From the NCBI GenBank assembly GCA_035516035.1, contig DATJAS010000108.1, forward strand, positions 1 to 64,000: DNA of 64,000 nt. The letters run 5' to 3'. Below, piece after piece: positions 18,196 to 25,674 of this stretch (its first letter is position 1; the number at the start of each line of letters is the position of its first letter). The position numbers were made by a program, and so were the translations under genes. The stretch comes from Fen-1273 sp035516035 (GTDB lineage: Bacteria > Bacteroidota > Ignavibacteria > UBA10030 > UBA6906). Below the pieces are notes generated by a model. That model was given only the letters and a program-made list of their open reading frames with translations, had not been told where the DNA came from and did no database searches.

Positions 18196-19995
18196 TTACC
18201 GCCGCTTGACGTCCGGCATGTTTTTCGCAAGGCGCGCCATCAACCCGCCCCCTCCTTTCTTCGGCTCCACTTTTCTCAGCGGCTCGTCGCCGGTGCGTTT
18301 GTTGAACCAGAGCTGCTGGCCGATCGCCAGGAGATTGAAGACGAAGTAGTACAGGTTCAGCCCCGACGCCAGTGAGTTGAAGATGAGCGTCATCATCAGC
18401 GGCATCATCCAGACCATCGCCTTCTGGCGCGGATCAGTCACCGTCATCTTCTGCTGGAGGAACATCGTCACGCCCATCGCCAGCGCCAGCCCGCTCAGGT
18501 CCGTCATGCCGAAGAGCGGGATCTTGAACGGCAGGTGAACCACCGTGTCGGGGATTGACAGGTCGGTGATCCAGAGCATGAACGCCGACTGACGAAGTCC
18601 GATCGTCGAGCGGAACACCGCGTAGAGCGCGAACAGAATCGGCATCTGCAGGAGCATCGGCAGGCAGCCGGCCGCCGGGTTGACGCCGTACTCCTTGTAC
18701 AGGTTCATGATCTGCTGGTTCTGCTTGTTCGGATCCTCCTTGTACTTCTCCCGGATCTCGTTCATCAGCGGCGTGAGCGCCTGCATCCGCTTCATCGACT
18801 TCATGCTTGAGCGCGTGAGCGGCTGCAGCGCGAGTTTGATGATGACCGAGAAGATGATGATCACCCACCCGTAGTTCGGGATGAACATGTGGAGGAACTT
18901 GAAGAGGGGGATCATCACGTACTCCGCGATCGGCCTGATGATCCAGGCCGCGCCGAGGCTCATGATCTGGTCCAGTCCCCGGTCGTATCCTTTGATGATG
19001 TCGTAGTCGAGCGGCCCGAGGAACACCGTCACCCGCGCCCGCTCGGCGCCCGTGGCGAGCGGCATCTTGAGCGCCAGCGTATAGATTTCCCGGACGCCGT
19101 TGTCCGGCGCGCCGGTGCGCGTCCCTTCCAGGTAGGCCCCCTGCGCGGCGTTGTGCTCGGGCATCATCGCCAGCGCAAAGTACTTGCTCCTGGTCGCCAC
19201 CCAGTCGGTGTTCCCGTTGATATCCCGCTTGACCGTCTCGCCGATTTTTGTCGCGTCGATATCGGTCAGCTCCCCTCCGGAAAACGCGTACGCCTGCGCG
19301 AAGCTGGACTCGTCCACGCTGTTGCGCTCGGCGTAGCGGAGACCGTTCTCCCACACGATCTGGTACTCGAAGTTGGAGATCGCCTCCCCCATCCCGGCAA
19401 AATCGAATTCCGTGTCGAACGAGTATTTGCCGTTCGTGAACGTCATACGCTTGACGATCGAGCGCCCCTCGCCCAGGGGGAGCGTCATGTCGATCACGAT
19501 CGACTGGCTCCCAGTCAGGCGGTACGTGGTCCACGGACGCTCGCGCGCCTCGAAGTAGAGCGAGCGCGTGTTGATGAGCTTCCCGTCGCCGGAGGTGAAG
19601 AGGAGGCTCAGGTCACCCCCCCGGTCAAAATCCACGAGCTCCACCGGCCGGCCGTCCCACGTCTTGAAGGCTGTCAGCTCCCACTTGCGCAGCAGTCCCC
19701 CCTTCGTGGTGATCTCCGCGGTGTAGAGGTCGGTCGCGACCACGATGACTTTTTCCTCTCCGGCGGCCCTGGGGGCAAAGTATGTCCCGTAGATCTCGGC
19801 CGGCGTCCGCTCCGCGGTATCGGGCACAACCGGGCGGGGAGCCGGACGCACCGTGTCGCGCGGGGGAACCTGAACTGCGCGGAGGCTGTCAGGGAGCGGT
19901 GGCCGGGCCCCGGGAGGGGGCGGCGCCTGCATCCACATCCAGACGATGAGGACGAGGCCGATGAGCACGAAACCGATCGTTGTGTTCCTGTCCAT
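18196..19995 (-). CDS. yidC: Membrane protein insertase YidC
   Basis: Inner-membrane insertase and Sec-associated chaperone. It is the long Gram-negative form, 599 residues. It has an N-terminal membrane helix (TIGFVLIGLVLIVWMWM), a Pro-rich linker, a large periplasmic beta domain (about residues 70-340), then the conserved helices including PNYGWVIIIFSVIIKLALQPL, the hydrophilic-groove region and QMPILFALYAVFR. It ends in a basic C-terminal tail that may contact ribosomes. Fifth gene of the rpmH-rnpA-yidD-yidC run. Confidence 0.96.
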   Translation of the reverse strand: MDRNTTIGFVLIGLVLIVWMWMQAPPPPGARPPLPDSLRAVQVPPRDTVRPAPRPVVPDTAERTPAEIYGTYFAPRAAGEEKVIVVATDLYTAEITTKGGLLRKWELTAFKTWDGRPVELVDFDRGGDLSLLFTSGDGKLINTRSLYFEARERPWTTYRLTGSQSIVIDMTLPLGEGRSIVKRMTFTNGKYSFDTEFDFAGMGEAISNFEYQIVWENGLRYAERNSVDESSFAQAYAFSGGELTDIDATKIGETVKRDINGNTDWVATRSKYFALAMMPEHNAAQGAYLEGTRTGAPDNGVREIYTLALKMPLATGAERARVTVFLGPLDYDIIKGYDRGLDQIMSLGAAWIIRPIAEYVMIPLFKFLHMFIPNYGWVIIIFSVIIKLALQPLTRSSMKSMKRMQALTPLMNEIREKYKEDPNKQNQQIMNLYKEYGVNPAAGCLPMLLQMPILFALYAVFRSTIGLRQSAFMLWITDLSIPDTVVHLPFKIPLFGMTDLSGLALAMGVTMFLQQKMTVTDPRQKAMVWMMPLMMTLIFNSLASGLNLYYFVFNLLAIGQQLWFNKRTGDEPLRKVEPKKGGGGLMARLAKNMPDVKRR

Positions 19996-20028
19996 AACAA
20001 GTCGCGAGAGATGGCAAATACCTGGACC

Positions 20029-20238
20029 TCAGGCGGGGTCGTACCCGCCAGGGTGAAAGGGATGGCATCGGCCGATGCGCTTCAGTGCGCGCCAGAGGCC
20101 GGGCCCGACGCCGTACGTGCGGACGGCATCGATGGCATACTGGGAGCACGTGGGTGTGAACCTGCAGGTATTCGGCGGCAGCAGGGGAGCAATGAGTATC
20201 TGATAGGCCCGCAGGAAGGCAACGACTCCTGATTTCAC
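20029..20238 (-). CDS. yidD: Membrane protein insertion efficiency factor YidD
   Basis: Small amphipathic protein thought to assist YidC. The core motif PNTCRFTPTCSQYAIDA and the terminal RCHPFHPGGYDP are diagnostic. I start at GTG 20238: it overlaps the rnpA stop as GTGA and has AAGGA about 7 bases upstream, giving 69 residues, the family size. A 13-codon extension to 20277 is open but would run deep into rnpA. Confidence 0.93.
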   Translation of the reverse strand: MKSGVVAFLRAYQILIAPLLPPNTCRFTPTCSQYAIDAVRTYGVGPGLWRALKRIGRCHPFHPGGYDPA

Positions 20239-20624
20239 ATCCGTTCCTTTTCCACCGTCGCACAGAGTGAGCCGCACATCCGGGCGATGTCATCCCGGAT
20301 CTTCGCGGCGTCTGGCCTCCCTGAACCGGCGCGACGGGCGCCCCGGTAGACGAACAGGAGCGTGAGAGCCCCCGGCGGGTTCCCGCACGCGGCGACGAGC
20401 GCAGGCCGCACCGCGGCGAACGACGCCCGCATCACGCGCCTGGTCCGGTTCCTTCCGACCGCGTTGAATGTCTTTGCAGAGACGGAAAAGCCGGCACGCA
20501 CTGGCGTCCCGGCTCTGCGCTCCCACCGGAAGAAACACCTCACCACGTCGCCGTCCAGCCGCCTCCCCGTCCTGTACATGAACTGAAACGACCCGCGACC
20601 ACGGAGGGTTGCTTCCTTCGTCAC
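20235..20624 (-). CDS. rnpA: Ribonuclease P protein component
   Basis: Protein subunit of RNase P, which matures tRNA 5' ends. The 129 residues show GFSVSAKTFNAVGRNRTRRVMR, the basic RNR helix that binds pre-tRNA and the P RNA. GTG 20624 directly follows the rpmH stop codon (TAG-GTG), so translation is probably coupled to rpmH. The C-terminal third is variable. The P RNA gene itself is not in the window. Confidence 0.92.
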   Translation of the reverse strand: MTKEATLRGRGSFQFMYRTGRRLDGDVVRCFFRWERRAGTPVRAGFSVSAKTFNAVGRNRTRRVMRASFAAVRPALVAACGNPPGALTLLFVYRGARRAGSGRPDAAKIRDDIARMCGSLCATVEKERM

Positions 20625-20771
20625 CTAACGTTCGTCGCTGACGGAAAGCTTCTTCCGCCCGCGAGCCCGTCTGCGTGCGAGAACCTTCCGTCCGGTTTTG
20701 CTCGCCATGCGCGAGCGGAACCCGTGCGTGTTCTTCCTTTTGCGCTTGTGTGGCTGAAAGGTTATGCTCAT
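20625..20771 (-). CDS. rpmH: 50S ribosomal protein L34
   Basis: Reading the minus strand from ATG 20771 gives a 48-residue basic protein: MSITFQPHKRKRKNTHGFRS, then RMASKTGRKVLARRRARGRKK, ending in SVSDER and TAG. This is the L34 pattern (FQP-x2-[RK]KR...HGFR-x-RM-x-[ST]-x-GR-x-[VI]L). It is the first gene left of the origin, in the classical rpmH-rnpA-yidD-yidC order. The upstream TATACT (on the minus strand near 20910) is a plausible -10 element. Confidence 0.96.
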   Translation of the reverse strand: MSITFQPHKRKRKNTHGFRSRMASKTGRKVLARRRARGRKKLSVSDER

Positions 20772-21202
20772 TCCGGCTTCCCGCTCCTGTGGCTGGCCCG
20801 TGGCGAAGGTGCATCAAGGCGTAAAATGTATAAAAAATATGCCACACACACAAGGAAGAGGCGGCGGAAAAAGAAATATTGGCCTTGCGTAGCGCGGCCC
20901 ATTGTAGTATAATCGTTCAGCAGGTTGGCGCGTAAGAGGCGTGCGCAACTTGTTAATAATTTGCGTAGCGCCTGCAGTTCCCCCCGTGACAGCGTGCGCA
21001 GATGTTGCCTGCTCACCTTCAGGACCGCAGTAGCCACCTGAGACCATGAAACTCTTGCGTTTAGGGGATGTATATGTTGTCCACAAAACTGTTGATAAGA
21101 TATTGACAGCTGTGAGTACGCGTACGCGGTCTGTCACTGTGTGTAACATTGTGGATAACCTCCCTGGCGCTGTGTACAACCCTGTAAGCCCTTGTATTTT
21201 GC
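20772..21202. other. Probable chromosomal replication origin (oriC)
   Basis: A 431-base non-coding gap between divergent rpmH and dnaA, a classical origin location. DnaA-box-like 9-mers: TTGTCCACA (21077-21085, plus), TGTTGATAA (21090-21098, complement TTATCAACA), TGTGGATAA (21150-21158, complement of the perfect TTATCCACA) and TGTGTACAA (21171-21179, complement TTGTACACA). AT-rich stretches at 20822-20840 and 20868-20880 are candidate unwinding regions, and an 11-base direct repeat TTGCGTAGCGC occurs at 20885 and 20961. Coding strands diverge here: everything to the left is on minus and dnaA-gyrA is on plus. Confidence 0.85.
20885..20971. repeat. Direct repeat TTGCGTAGCGC, two copies in oriC
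   Basis: Identical 11-mers at 20885-20895 and 20961-20971, 76 bases apart (start to start), in the half of the origin nearer rpmH. The related TTGCG also occurs at 21055. They do not resemble DnaA boxes; they could be sites for another origin-binding protein or an rpmH regulator. Confidence 0.5.
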
Positions 21203-22669
21203 ATGGAACCCAGCACCCAGTTGCTTGTCAATCCTTCTGAGGAGGAGCAGGCTCGCGCGGTCTGGAGCGCCTGCCTCGACCGAATCAGGGAGAGCGTTAA
21301 CACACAGAGCTTCAAGACCTGGTTCGAGCCGATGGTCCCGCTCTCCCTCCGCGGCGGAAAGCTCACTGTCCAGGTGCCAAGCCAGTTTTTCTATGACTGG
21401 CTGGAAGAACACTACTACACGGTGATCAGCGAGACGATCGCCACGGTGCTCGGTAAAGAGGCGCACCTCGAGTATTCTGTGAGGACCGACGAGCCGCAGA
21501 TCGATCTCGACTATGGAATTCTGCCCCCGCCGGCCCCCAGAGCCGACCGCCGGGCGTTTCCTCCCCAGCCCAATTCATTTACGCTCCCCCTTCAACCCGC
21601 AGCCTCCGGGGTAAGGCCGGAGGGAGGACAGTTCCAGACGTTTCTCAATCCCCGGTACACGTTCGACAATTTTATCAAGGGGGATTCGAACCAGCTTGCC
21701 CGTGCCGCAGCGTCCGCCGTCGCCAACAATCCCGGGGGAACATCGTTCAATCCCCTTGTCATTTACGGGGGAACGGGACTGGGGAAGACACACCTGATCC
21801 AGGCGATCGGGAACCACGCGCTGGCCAACGGGAAGGCAAGCAGGGTTATCTACGTCTCCAGCGAGAGATTCACTGTAGAGTTCGTCGAAGCGATCCAGCG
21901 AGACACGACGAGCGAATTCGCCGGGTTTTACAGGAGCATGGATATCCTGATCGTCGACGATATACAGTTTTTTGCAGGGAAGGAACGGACGCAGGACCAC
22001 TTTTTCCATACGTTCAACGAGCTGCATCAGCACGGCAAGCAGATCGTCCTCTCGTCCGACCGCCCCCCCAAGGAGCTGAAGGGGCTTGACGACCGCCTCC
22101 TGTCGCGGTTTCAGTGGGGACTGACATCCGACATCCAGCCCCCTGACCTTGAAACGCGCATTGCCATTCTCCTCATGAAGAGTGAGAACGAGTGCATTTC
22201 CATACCGCAGGACGTGGTGGAGTGCATTGCAACAAACGTCACGTCCAACATCCGGGAGCTGGAAGGATGCCTGATCAGCCTGATGGCCAAGGCATCGCTG
22301 GAAGGAAGAGAGATCTCCGTCGACCTCGCGCGCGAGGTCATCAAGGTCGTGGTGGGAGACGTGAAGTCCCCGTTGACGATCGAAACGATCCAGCGCACGG
22401 TGTGCGAGTATTTCAACATTCCCGAGGACCTCATCAGGGCGAAGACCCGAAAGCAGGAGATCGTCAACGCCCGCCAGGTCGCCATGTACCTGGCCAAGGA
22501 ACTCACGAACTGCTCGCTGAAGACGATCGGGCTTCACTTCGGCGGGCGCGATCACAGCACCGTGATCCACGCCTACCAGTCAGTGGAAGACCAGATGCGG
22601 ATCGACCAGAAGTATCAGACCAACGTCCAGCAGATCCGTCGGCGACTGCAGATACTTGGACACGTGTGA
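21203..22669 (+). CDS. dnaA: Chromosomal replication initiator protein DnaA
   Basis: AAA+ ATPase that binds DnaA boxes and melts the origin. The 488 residues have domain I (about 15-90), a Pro-rich linker (about 100-140), the AAA+ domain with Walker A GGTGLGKTH (189-197) and Walker B ILIVDDIQFF (about 248-257), and the C-terminal helix-turn-helix with the DnaA signature FGGRDHSTVIHAYQSV. The ATG at 21203 has no clear Shine-Dalgarno sequence. DnaA boxes lie 24-130 bases upstream, so autoregulation is likely. Confidence 0.97.
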   Translation: MEPSTQLLVNPSEEEQARAVWSACLDRIRESVNTQSFKTWFEPMVPLSLRGGKLTVQVPSQFFYDWLEEHYYTVISETIATVLGKEAHLEYSVRTDEPQIDLDYGILPPPAPRADRRAFPPQPNSFTLPLQPAASGVRPEGGQFQTFLNPRYTFDNFIKGDSNQLARAAASAVANNPGGTSFNPLVIYGGTGLGKTHLIQAIGNHALANGKASRVIYVSSERFTVEFVEAIQRDTTSEFAGFYRSMDILIVDDIQFFAGKERTQDHFFHTFNELHQHGKQIVLSSDRPPKELKGLDDRLLSRFQWGLTSDIQPPDLETRIAILLMKSENECISIPQDVVECIATNVTSNIRELEGCLISLMAKASLEGREISVDLAREVIKVVVGDVKSPLTIETIQRTVCEYFNIPEDLIRAKTRKQEIVNARQVAMYLAKELTNCSLKTIGLHFGGRDHSTVIHAYQSVEDQMRIDQKYQTNVQQIRRRLQILGHV

Positions 22670-23040
22670 GCGTTATGCCTGTGAACAATCCCGTGGATCG
22701 CGTGTGCACGGACGTGCGGGCGCGGTGCACAACCAGGCATGTCTCGCCCTCCTGCAACTCCCCCGCGCACTGCCGTGCATCATCAACGTAGATTTCCACA
22801 TTCTGTTCCTTCAAGCGCGACATCAGGTGATTGCGCGATTCTCCCTGCCCGGCATCCCTTCCCACCGCTGCGCCGGGGCTCTCCACATATGCACACTCCT
22901 TATTATAACTCTTAGTTCTTCTCTGTATATATCTATAAGAGCATTCATGAAGGGCGGTTGAATGTTGGGTGCAATTTCAGTAATTTACAGGGGTTTTCCT
23001 TCTCACGCTGTGCTCATCCAGCCTACCTCAGGAGAACGCG
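22670..23040. other. dnaA-dnaN intergenic region
   Basis: A 371-base gap without a convincing gene. It has one DnaA-box-like TGTGAACAA (22680-22688, complement TTGTTCACA), a weak ATTTCCACA near 22792 and an AT-rich segment (about 22899-22940, TATTATAA and TATATATC) that probably holds the dnaN promoter. A long gap here could form the second half of a bipartite origin of the B. subtilis type. A minus-strand frame (22503-22886) has no sensible end and is rejected. Confidence 0.5.
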
Positions 23041-24153
23041 ATGAAATTCACCGCCAACAGCATTGAGCTGCAGCGCACGCTGAATAAGGTCGGTGGCGTG
23101 GTACCGGCGAAGTCGACGATGCCCATACTGGAAAATATCCTGTGCGAACTCTCCGGGAACATCCTGACGCTTACTGCGACCGACCTGGCGATATCGCTGA
23201 CGGTGTCTCTGCAGGTGCGCGGGAGTGAGGACGGCACGATCGCAATCCCGGCCCGCCGGCTTATGGATACCATGCGGTCGCTCCCGGACACGGGAGCGAC
23301 GTTTGTTGCCGACGTGGCATCGAGCAAAATCAGGATCACGACCGACAACGGGGAGTATTCGCTCACCGGGGAATCGGCCAGGGAATTTCCATCCGCCGCC
23401 GCGTTCAAAGGGTCGTCGGAAATCGCGCTGGACGCGGGTACGCTCCGGGGAATAATCCACCGCACCACGTTTGCGGTCAGCACCGACGAGTTGCGGCCGG
23501 CCATGATGGGCGTTCTCTTCCAGGCAAAGGAGAACGAACTCCGGGCGGTCTCGACGGACGGGCACCGCCTGGTGAAGCTGATTCTCCGGCAGGAGAAGCC
23601 CCTGGCCATGAAGCGCGACGTAGTGATCCCGGCCAAGGCGCTCCAGGTGCTGGGAAAATCGATCGATGAAGGGGAAACGACGATCAGCATGAGCGATACG
23701 CACGCGAAATTCACGTTCGGCCAGTCGGTGCTCATCACCCGGCTCATCGACGAGGCATACCCGAACTATGAGAGCGTCATCCCCGCCGACAACGACAGGG
23801 AGATGACCGTCAAGCGTGATGATATGATATCCTCGATCCGCCGCGTCGCGCTCTATGCCAGCGCCACGACGCACCAGGTCCGCTTCGACATCGGGAAGTC
23901 GAGTCTCCAGGTGACCGCCCAGGACATTGATTTCGGGGGAGAAGCCCGGGAGACGGTTCCGTGCACGTTCAGCGGCGACAGGCTCGAGATCGGGTTCAAT
24001 TCCGTCTACCTGACCGACATCCTCACGCACCTGGAGAGCGAACAGGTGGCGTTCCTCTTCAGCACGCCCACGCGGGCGGGGATCGTTTCGCCGGTCGGAG
24101 AGGATAGCGACCGCATCATGATGCTGGTGATGCCCGTGCGGTTGAACACGTAG
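23041..24153 (+). CDS. dnaN: DNA polymerase III beta subunit (sliding clamp)
   Basis: Ring-shaped processivity clamp that tethers polymerase III and many repair proteins. The 370 residues start MKFTANSIELQRTLNKV and end in the hydrophobic-pocket tail LVMPVRL, with VSTDGHRLVKL in the second domain. AGGAGA lies 5 bases upstream of the ATG. Standard order after dnaA. Confidence 0.97.
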   Translation: MKFTANSIELQRTLNKVGGVVPAKSTMPILENILCELSGNILTLTATDLAISLTVSLQVRGSEDGTIAIPARRLMDTMRSLPDTGATFVADVASSKIRITTDNGEYSLTGESAREFPSAAAFKGSSEIALDAGTLRGIIHRTTFAVSTDELRPAMMGVLFQAKENELRAVSTDGHRLVKLILRQEKPLAMKRDVVIPAKALQVLGKSIDEGETTISMSDTHAKFTFGQSVLITRLIDEAYPNYESVIPADNDREMTVKRDDMISSIRRVALYASATTHQVRFDIGKSSLQVTAQDIDFGGEARETVPCTFSGDRLEIGFNSVYLTDILTHLESEQVAFLFSTPTRAGIVSPVGEDSDRIMMLVMPVRLNT

Positions 24154-24180
24154 GCGGGTGCGGTGACGGCATCTCACGCG

Positions 24181-24205
24181 GCGGTCCCGCCTTCGGCGGG
24201 ACCGC
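24181..24205. terminator. GC hairpin between dnaN and recF
   Basis: A perfect 11-bp stem with a TTC loop (GCGGTCCCGCC / GGCGGGACCGC), starting 27 bases after the dnaN stop. No T run follows, so termination would be inefficient without Rho; it may instead set the dnaN:recF expression ratio. Confidence 0.5.
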
Positions 24206-24230
24206 GCCATTGTCGGGCGTGTCATGGGCT

Positions 24231-25364
24231 ATGATGCTCAGCAGGATCCGGCTCAGCAACTTCCGCAACCATGATGCCACGGCCGTCGATCTGGCCGGGG
24301 GCGTCAACGCATTCCTGGGTGACAACGGCCAGGGGAAGACCAGCATCCTGGAGGCAGCGTCGTACCTGTCGCTGACCAAGAGCTTCTACGCTGCCGGCGA
24401 CGCGGAAGTCATTGCCGCCGGCAGGGAGGGCTTCGATCTCGACGGGGAGCTGGCATCCGACGCGGGGTTCGTGCACCGGGTGGCTGTCGCCTGCAGGCGC
24501 GCGGGCCCGGAGAAGAAATTCCTGATCGACGGGTCTCAGCCGGAGACGCTGGCTTCCGCCATCGGCATGTTCCCGCTCGTGGTGCTCTCGCCGGAAAACG
24601 GGGCCATCACGTTCGGCGGGCCGGGGGAGCGAAGGAAATTTCTCGATCTCACGCTCTCGCAGGTGAGCCAGGCATATCTCGGGGACATTCTGGAATACCG
24701 CAGGGCGCTTCGCCAGCGGAACAGGGTCTTGGCCGACGCCCGGCTGCGCGGATCGTGCCCGCCGCATCTGCTGGAACCGTGGACGGAAAGCGTGGCTGCT
24801 GCCGGAGGGAGCGTGGCGATGCGGCGGGCGGCGTTCGTTGGCGAGTTCCGCTCATACGTCGAGCGCGCTTACAGGAGCGTCATCCCGGACGGCGAGCTTC
24901 CCGCGGTGTCGTACGTCTGCGGGTTCGACCCCGGCGACGCGGCCGACGCACGGGGCTATGGCGAGCGGCTGGCCGCCGAGCTCTCGGCGCGGGCTGAGGA
25001 GGAGCGCCGGCGGGGCCTCACGCTCGCGGGACCCCATCGCGACGACCTGCGCCTGACGGTCAACGGCATGGACGTTCAGCGGTTCGCCTCGCAGGGGCAG
25101 CACAGGACGCTCCTGGTGGCGCTCAAGCTGGCGGAGTTCGCGTACATGCGGGAGCGGCGGCAGGAGACGCCGATGCTCCTGCTCGACGATGTGTTCAGCG
25201 AGCTCGATAGGGGCCGCGTGAGGCGCATCCTCGGCCTGGCGGCGGAGCTCGGGCAAGTGATGATCACGACGACGGACGGAAGCGTCTTTGACGGGGCGGT
25301 CGGCTGGGGAGACCGCCACAGGAGGTTTACCGTTGAGCACGGCACGTGCAGGCAGGAAGCGTGA
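24231..25364 (+). CDS. recF: DNA replication and repair protein RecF
   Basis: SMC-like ATPase that loads RecA at gaps. It begins with the canonical LSRIRLSNFRNH. Walker A is GDNGQGKTSILEA, the signature motif is SQGQHRTLLVALKLAEF and Walker B is LLLDDVFSELDRGR. I start at ATG 24231 (a second ATG follows at once); a TTG at 24210 would add seven non-conserved residues. The 377-residue length is normal. Its 3' end overlaps dciA by 32 bases. Confidence 0.95.
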   Translation: MMLSRIRLSNFRNHDATAVDLAGGVNAFLGDNGQGKTSILEAASYLSLTKSFYAAGDAEVIAAGREGFDLDGELASDAGFVHRVAVACRRAGPEKKFLIDGSQPETLASAIGMFPLVVLSPENGAITFGGPGERRKFLDLTLSQVSQAYLGDILEYRRALRQRNRVLADARLRGSCPPHLLEPWTESVAAAGGSVAMRRAAFVGEFRSYVERAYRSVIPDGELPAVSYVCGFDPGDAADARGYGERLAAELSARAEEERRRGLTLAGPHRDDLRLTVNGMDVQRFASQGQHRTLLVALKLAEFAYMRERRQETPMLLLDDVFSELDRGRVRRILGLAAELGQVMITTTDGSVFDGAVGWGDRHRRFTVEHGTCRQEA

Positions 25365-25650
25365 ACGGAGCGGACCGGTGCCGCTCGCTGACGCGATGCA
25401 GGATCTTCTCCGCTCGCTCGGCCTCGAGCAGCGGCTGGCGGCGTACGACGTCCTGGCGGCCTGGCCGGACGCCGTGGGTGAGAAGATCGCGCGCGTGACC
25501 GCGGCCCGGCGCGTGGAGAGGGGCGTCCTGTACGTGGATGTTGCCACTGCTCCCTGGCGGGCGGAACTGACCATGAAGCGGCTGGAGCTGATCGACAGGC
25601 TGAACGAGCGCGCCGGCGGGCGCCTCATCACAGATATCCGGTTTCGGTAG
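25333..25650 (+). CDS. dciA: DUF721 / DciA-type helicase loader
   Basis: DciA is the widespread bacterial loader of the DnaB helicase, replacing DnaC/DnaI. The 105-residue protein has the DUF721 core with the W-x2-[IV]VG-like AAWPDAVGEKIARVT, LYVDVATAPWRAEL and the terminal LITDIRFR. The start is TTG 25333, inside the end of recF, preceded by a perfect AGGAGG at 25320-25325. The open frame upstream (from 25288) lacks such a site. dnaB is in the same window (46.0 kb) and no dnaC or dnaI homologue is seen. Confidence 0.87.
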   Translation: MSTARAGRKRERSGPVPLADAMQDLLRSLGLEQRLAAYDVLAAWPDAVGEKIARVTAARRVERGVLYVDVATAPWRAELTMKRLELIDRLNERAGGRLITDIRFR

Positions 25651-25674
25651 TGGAGCAATCATGAGACACGAGGC

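Noticed and set aside
20724..21240. Small plus-strand frames inside the rpmH-dnaA gap
   Set aside because: They overlap rpmH or the DnaA boxes, have no ribosome-binding site and no homology signal.
22503..22886. Minus-strand 127-codon frame between dnaA and dnaN
   Set aside because: The first about 60 residues look fairly ordinary, but the frame runs on as low-complexity antisense of dnaA with no natural end, and no family is recognisable.
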